Assembly (NCBI GenBank): GCA_011170375.1
Contig: DUEV01000005.1
Location: 106,231 to 170,230, forward strand
DNA length: 64,000 bases
From: Dehalococcoidia bacterium
GTDB taxonomy: Bacteria; Chloroflexota; Dehalococcoidia; Dehalococcoidales; Fen-1064
Direction: 5' to 3'
In this document: positions 60,501 through 64,000 of the stretch, in pieces
Layout of the letters: each line of letters opens with the position of its first letter
Numbering within the stretch: position 1 is the stretch's first letter
The notes under the pieces: generated by a model
The model's input: only the letters and a program-made list of their open reading frames with translations
Told to the model about the DNA's origin: nothing
Database searches by the model: none
Made by a program: the position numbers and the translations under genes

Positions 60501-60553
60501 TTTTCTCTCCCGCCAGTTCTTATTTCTAGATGGCCGTTGAAAAACGACCATAT

Positions 60554-61102
60554 CTACAATCCCTGATTGCCGGTTTTCCGGTGCTCAAGATACATGTGTA
60601 GTCCGGCGATGCTCTTGGCGTCCTCGATTTTACCGGAGGCGAGCAGACTTGTAATCTCTTTCACTGGCACGCGGACGAGACTGATGCTAGCTGTGTCCTC
60701 GGCGTAGAGCTGGCTTGGCGTGAGTTCAGTGGCTAGATAGAGGTGAAGGTACTCGGTGCAATAGCCCGGTGTCGAGTAGAAACCACCCAGCCTCTCTACC
60801 TTCCCCGGCAGGTACCCCGTCTCCTCCTGCATCTCACGGCGGACAGTCTCCTCCGGGTCCTCGCCAGAGTCGATACTACCGGCCGGTATTTCGAGTAGCT
60901 CTTTATCAGCCGCCTTGCGGTACTGCTTCACCAGCAAGACTCTATCGTCGCCGTCAACTGCCACAATCGCCACACAGTCACGGTGTAAGGCTATTACCTC
61001 ACGTCTCCGTTGTCCATCAGCTGTTTCTACAGTATCTTCTCTTAAAGTGACTACCCGGCCTTCATAGATAATACGCGACGAAATAGTTTTTTCTTCGGCC
61101 AA
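60554..61102 (-). CDS. Nudix hydrolase, ADP-ribose pyrophosphatase-like
   Basis: About 182 residues. YEGRVVTLREDTVE N-terminal region and Nudix box GSIDSGEDPEETVRREMQEETGY (around residues 75-97) with GGFYSTPGYCTEYLHLYLA are those of ADP-ribose pyrophosphatases. TTG at 61102 preferred since GGAGG lies five bases upstream; a TTG at 61108 is directly on it. Confidence 0.85.
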   Translation of the reverse strand: MAEEKTISSRIIYEGRVVTLREDTVETADGQRRREVIALHRDCVAIVAVDGDDRVLLVKQYRKAADKELLEIPAGSIDSGEDPEETVRREMQEETGYLPGKVERLGGFYSTPGYCTEYLHLYLATELTPSQLYAEDTASISLVRVPVKEITSLLASGKIEDAKSIAGLHMYLEHRKTGNQGL

Positions 61103-61125
61103 ATACAACCTCCGCTACTGAGGGG

Positions 61126-61605
61126 TTACTCTTTTGCTGCCGACTCCTCGAGTTTAATGATGAGGGCTACCTCATCACAGTCCGGGAACTTGGGGCAACG
61201 GTAGCACTCCGTCCAGACCTTACGCGGCAGCTCCATCTTGTCCAGCTCGGCAAAGCCGAACTTCTGGAAGAAGGTGGGCTTGTAAGTCAGGCAGAAGACG
61301 GTGGTAAGTCCGAGTCCTCGCGCTTCCTTAAGGCAGGCGTCCACCAGCCGGGAACCGGTACCCTGTCTCTGGGCATCCTCAGCGACTGCTACCGATTTTA
61401 CCTCGGCCAGGTCGGACCACATGACGTGCAGGGCAGCGCAGCCGGTTACCTCCCCACCCTGCCTGACGACGAAGTAGTCACGGATATTCTCGTATATCTC
61501 ACTGAGCGACCTGGGTAGCATCTCGTCCTTATCGGCGAAATAGTTTATCAGGCGGTGCATTTCCTCGGCATCGCTGATGGTGGCTTTTTCTACGATTAAT
61601 TCCAT
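61126..61605 (-). CDS. GNAT acetyltransferase, N-acetylglutamate-synthase-like
   Basis: 159 residues. Acetyl-CoA loop VAEDAQRQGTGSRLVDACL near residues 74-92, and the C-terminal YRCPKFPDCDEVALI segment common in single-domain ArgA-like acetyltransferases. It could supply N-acetylglutamate for the arginine route that includes argC at 13.6 kb, though substrate is not proven. AGGGAT precedes the ATG; nadK is two bases upstream. Confidence 0.8.
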   Translation of the reverse strand: MELIVEKATISDAEEMHRLINYFADKDEMLPRSLSEIYENIRDYFVVRQGGEVTGCAALHVMWSDLAEVKSVAVAEDAQRQGTGSRLVDACLKEARGLGLTTVFCLTYKPTFFQKFGFAELDKMELPRKVWTECYRCPKFPDCDEVALIIKLEESAAKE

Positions 61606-61607
61606 AG

Positions 61608-62450
61608 TTATCCCTGCTTCCCCTTGAGACGTTGCTCCAGGGAGCCCCAGAGTGAGGTGTCGGGGTGAATCCTGAGAAAACGGACGGTGTTTTCACTACG
61701 TTTTACGGTAACGATAGCGTCACTCGATAGTGGTGTACTGATGTGTCCGTCAACCGTCAGCATTGCAGAGTGGAGGGTACTACTGACGCGCAACTCTATT
61801 GCTGACGTCGGCGGCAACACTAGCTTGTAGCTGGCGCTGAGGTGAGGCGCTATCGGCAACAATAGCATTTCCTTTGCCTGCGGGTGTAATATCGGGCCAC
61901 CAGCCGCTAGCGAGTAACCGGTGCTACCGGTAGCGGTCGATACAATGACGCCGTCCGCCTTGTAGGTGGTAAGTGGCTTGCCATCGATGATTGCCTCCAC
62001 GTAGATAACACGGGCAACTTCCCCGTGGGCAATGACGAAGTCGTTCAGGGCATAAAATTTTCGTGGCTCGGGTGATTCACTGGTAGCCGGGAGTTCGGCT
62101 TCGAGTATTGACCGCTCGTCGAACCAGCCTTCTCCATCTAACAGGGAGGCGAGTTTCTCTCGAGCTTCATCGACACTGAGTTCGGTCATAAAGCCGAGGT
62201 TGCCCAGGTTGATGCCCGTAATCGGCACCGACCGCGGTAGAATTGCCTGTGCGGCGCGGAGTATTGTACCGTCACCACCGATACTGAGTACCAGGTCGGT
62301 ATCGTCCACCTGGGCCCTGGCAGATTCTCCTTCCCAGGCGGAACAGAGCCAGGTGGAGATGCCCCTGGTGTTAAGGGATTCTCCCAGTTCTCTGGCCAGG
62401 TTACCGGCGGCCTCATTCAGGGGGTGAAAGATAATGCCAACCTTTTTCAT
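61608..62450 (-). CDS. nadK: NAD kinase
   Basis: Phosphorylates NAD to NADP. 280 residues. GGDGTILRA near residues 58-66 is the NAD-kinase ATP motif; GNLGFMTEL near 82-90 and YKADGVIVSTATGSTGYSLAAGGP near 164-187 complete the signature. ATG start without a strong ribosome binding site. Confidence 0.95.
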   Translation of the reverse strand: MKKVGIIFHPLNEAAGNLARELGESLNTRGISTWLCSAWEGESARAQVDDTDLVLSIGGDGTILRAAQAILPRSVPITGINLGNLGFMTELSVDEAREKLASLLDGEGWFDERSILEAELPATSESPEPRKFYALNDFVIAHGEVARVIYVEAIIDGKPLTTYKADGVIVSTATGSTGYSLAAGGPILHPQAKEMLLLPIAPHLSASYKLVLPPTSAIELRVSSTLHSAMLTVDGHISTPLSSDAIVTVKRSENTVRFLRIHPDTSLWGSLEQRLKGKQG

Positions 62451-62638
62451 AGTCGTACCACGTAATTTCAGTAGTGAGAGTATTCACTGGTGAGGCTAAA
62501 TGCAGTGTAGCATCGGTGTCGTAGGGTGTCAAATCTAGTCGCTGCTTCTCATTTCGGGCTACATCTCACCTTTGACTTTAACCCCATTTGGCGCTAATCT
62601 ATCAGGCAGAGGAGCGGACAAGGCACATAAGGGGGTAG

Positions 62639-63211
62639 ATGCCAGCGATGGAAGGAAGAATAGTATATTTTAACAGTCCGGGAGAGGTGAACACCGACGA
62701 GACCCTGCGTATCGCCAGAAAGCGTGCTGAGGAACTGGGGATAAAGACGGTCGTGTTAGCCACCACAGTTGGGGGTACGGCAGCGAAGAGTGTTGATGTC
62801 TTCGAGGGGATGAGGATAATTGCCGTCACTCACTTTACCGGCATGAAAGAGCCCAACTTTCAGGAGCTGACCGACGAGAACCGTAAGAAGTTCGAGAGTA
62901 AGGGTGGTATTGTCCTGACGACGACACACGCCTTTACCGGCATCGGCGGCGCCATGCGTAAGAAGTTCAACATGTATCTCCTGGGGGATGTGATTGCCAA
63001 CACACTACGAATATTCGGGCAGGGAATGAAGGTGGTCTGCGAGATTACCCTGATGGCGGCGGATGCTGGCCTGGTGCAGACCGGTGAGGATGTCATTGCC
63101 ATCGCCGGTAGCGGCCGGGGAGCCGATACGGCCGTGGTCCTCAAACCGGTCAACACCAATAACTTCTTCGACCTGAAGATAAGGGAGATTCTCTGCAAAC
63201 CTCATTTCTAG
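62639..63211 (+). CDS. Pyruvate-kinase alpha/beta (C-terminal) domain protein
   Basis: 190 residues, resembling the stand-alone C-terminal domain of pyruvate kinase (PK_C-like): NTDETLRIARKRAEELGIKTVVLATTVGGTAAK at the start and a later THAFTGIGGAMR. No catalytic barrel, so it is not an enzyme of glycolysis; such proteins are widespread in archaea and anaerobes with unknown role. ATG at 62639 follows GGGGGTAG. Confidence 0.82.
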   Translation: MPAMEGRIVYFNSPGEVNTDETLRIARKRAEELGIKTVVLATTVGGTAAKSVDVFEGMRIIAVTHFTGMKEPNFQELTDENRKKFESKGGIVLTTTHAFTGIGGAMRKKFNMYLLGDVIANTLRIFGQGMKVVCEITLMAADAGLVQTGEDVIAIAGSGRGADTAVVLKPVNTNNFFDLKIREILCKPHF

Positions 63212-63254
63212 TCTAGGACGCCAAGGGGGACACCCCATGAATTATCGAGTGCTG

Positions 63255-63341
63255 TGATGAGGGATGTTTAAGAAGGGTGAAAAACTTCTTCTAATCTCTT
63301 CCCCCTCCCCTTTGAAGGAGAGGGGGATACAGGGGGAGAGG
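63255..63341 (+). repeat. Bipartite palindromic repeat, copy C
   Basis: Hairpin around GAAGGGTGAAAAACTTC, joint CTAATCTCTT, then a 12-bp near-perfect hairpin (CCCCCTCCCCTT/AAGGAGAGGGGG, one mismatch, 63301-63326) and AGGGGGAGAGG tail. Aligns end to end with copy B. Confidence 0.7.
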
Positions 63342-63382
63342 TAGTCGTGACCTTAAGAGAAGGCCAGGAAGGTTACAGGTAA

Positions 63383-63886
63383 ATGGGCTATCAGGAACAT
63401 AAACATAGTGCTATAAAGAGTGTGAACTGCGCTGTTATCATCATCTCCGACAGCCGCACGGAGCAGGATGATGAGTCGGGTAAGCTCATCAAGCAGCGGC
63501 TGGCCGATAACGGACACCACGTGCTCTCCTATGGCATTCTGAAGAACGATGCCGACGCTATCCGGGCAAAGATGCAGGGACTCGTAGGGCAGGAGGGGCT
63601 TCAGGTCATTATTACCAGTGGTGGCACCGGGGTGAGTCACCGCGACGTCACCGTGGACACTATCGAACCGATGCTGGAAAAGCGCCTTGAAGGCTTTGGA
63701 GAGCTTTTCCGGTACCTGAGCTACCAGGAGATAGGCACCGGCAGCATCCTTAGCCGGGCGGTGGCCGGTATCATCAGAGGCAAGGTCATGCTCTGCTTCC
63801 CTGGCTCTCTCAACGCGGCCACGTTAGCAATGGACAAGATAATCCTGCCGGAGATTGGGCATCTGGTCAGGGAAGCAAGGCGGTAG
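63383..63886 (+). CDS. moaB: Molybdenum cofactor biosynthesis protein MoaB/Mog-like
   Basis: 167 residues. Conserved IISDSRTEQDDESGKLIKQRL near residue 20 and ITSGGTGVSHRDVTVDTIEPM near 75-95 are the molybdopterin-binding MoaB/Mog motifs; GKVMLCFPGSLNAA near 135 completes it. Adenylates molybdopterin in related proteins. After it, 114 bases to the window end hold nothing recognisable. Confidence 0.92.
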   Translation: MGYQEHKHSAIKSVNCAVIIISDSRTEQDDESGKLIKQRLADNGHHVLSYGILKNDADAIRAKMQGLVGQEGLQVIITSGGTGVSHRDVTVDTIEPMLEKRLEGFGELFRYLSYQEIGTGSILSRAVAGIIRGKVMLCFPGSLNAATLAMDKIILPEIGHLVREARR

Positions 63887-64000
63887 GGCTATCGTCCCCT
63901 CTGCAAGTACAATCGGTGTGCAAAATCCCGAAATCCGTGTTTCCCCCAGAAAGAGTAGCCCACCTGATTTCTGGCGGCCACTGTTAGCTCAATCATATAT

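Noticed and set aside
1-64000. CRISPR array, insertion sequence or transposase
   Set aside because: No regularly spaced repeats and no transposase motifs in any frame; the only repeats are hairpin elements and the partition-like sites.

Overview
The window is ordinary, densely packed bacterial chromosome. It has 77 protein genes or gene remnants on both strands, two tRNA genes, no rRNA, no CRISPR array and no recognisable transposase. The gene set points to a strict or facultative anaerobe: a four-subunit ferredoxin-dependent 2-oxoacid oxidoreductase (korDABC), a two-subunit [4Fe-4S] fumarase, a class 1B dihydroorotate dehydrogenase, a QueG/reductive-dehalogenase-like Fe-S protein, several radical SAM enzymes, CooT- and DUF2148-type proteins and an HpaB-family enzyme without a visible partner reductase. 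Together with the style of the intergenic GC-rich hairpins, this fits an uncultured Dehalococcoidia-like member of the Chloroflexota. That placement is an inference from gene content, not a database match.

Layout. 0-7 kb: the 3' part of gyrA, a GNAT enzyme, a TIGR03960-type radical SAM protein, a divergent XRE regulator / zinc-ribbon pair, an MBL hydrolase, HIT and GYD proteins. 7.1-9.9 kb: a visibly AT-richer block of unrecognised proteins and a multidomain PEBP lipoprotein, bordered by tRNA-Glu. 10-13.2 kb: DedA-like and MFS membrane proteins, a small kinase-like ATPase and a conserved hypothetical. 13.2-13.6 kb: a hairpin-rich gap. 13.6-17.4 kb: korDABC-argC operon. 17.6-23.9 kb: folC, two tandem MATE genes plus the tail of a third, fmdB-like, dtd and an SDR. 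24-28.7 kb: a metal-homeostasis block (TrmO-like, Fur-family regulator, two small proteins, ABC metal importer) with a shared palindromic operator. 28.7-33 kb: nadC, nadB, yajC, miaB, tRNA-Ser. 33-38 kb: ybeY, a flavoprotein, an odd alpha/beta hydrolase, and a TetR-HpaB unit with a clear operator. 38-43 kb: accessory genes mixed with decayed ones. 43-46.5 kb: two MFS transporters and DUF2148. 46.6-50 kb: a sigma factor fused to a bifunctional-nuclease domain and a frameshifted CocE hydrolase. 50-56 kb: pyrD-tatD-yggU, then a parA/ribbon-helix-helix pair surrounded by five copies of one 13-bp sequence, a second Fur-family regulator with a His-rich membrane protein, and mdh. 56-64 kb: fumarase subunits split by a HAD gene, HIT, two Nudix proteins, radical SAM, GNAT, nadK, a pyruvate-kinase-like domain protein and moaB.

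Promoters are easy to read here: repeated TTGACN - 17 bp - TAnAAT pairs occur in front of many genes, and several place the transcription start on or within a few bases of the start codon, which suggests frequent leaderless mRNAs.

The most unusual item is the 51.2-55.9 kb partition-like locus. A ParA ATPase and a small ribbon-helix-helix protein sit within five copies of TTGCGCAATTACG (one with a single mismatch), spaced about 1.0-1.4 kb apart. Three lie in one orientation on the left and two in the opposite orientation on the right, and one copy lies inside the parA promoter. Other notable items are the sigma/nuclease fusion with an intact internal ribosome binding site, the TGCAA-N4-TTGCA operators of the metal block, a bipartite palindromic repeat at three intergenic sites, and several fresh gene scars.
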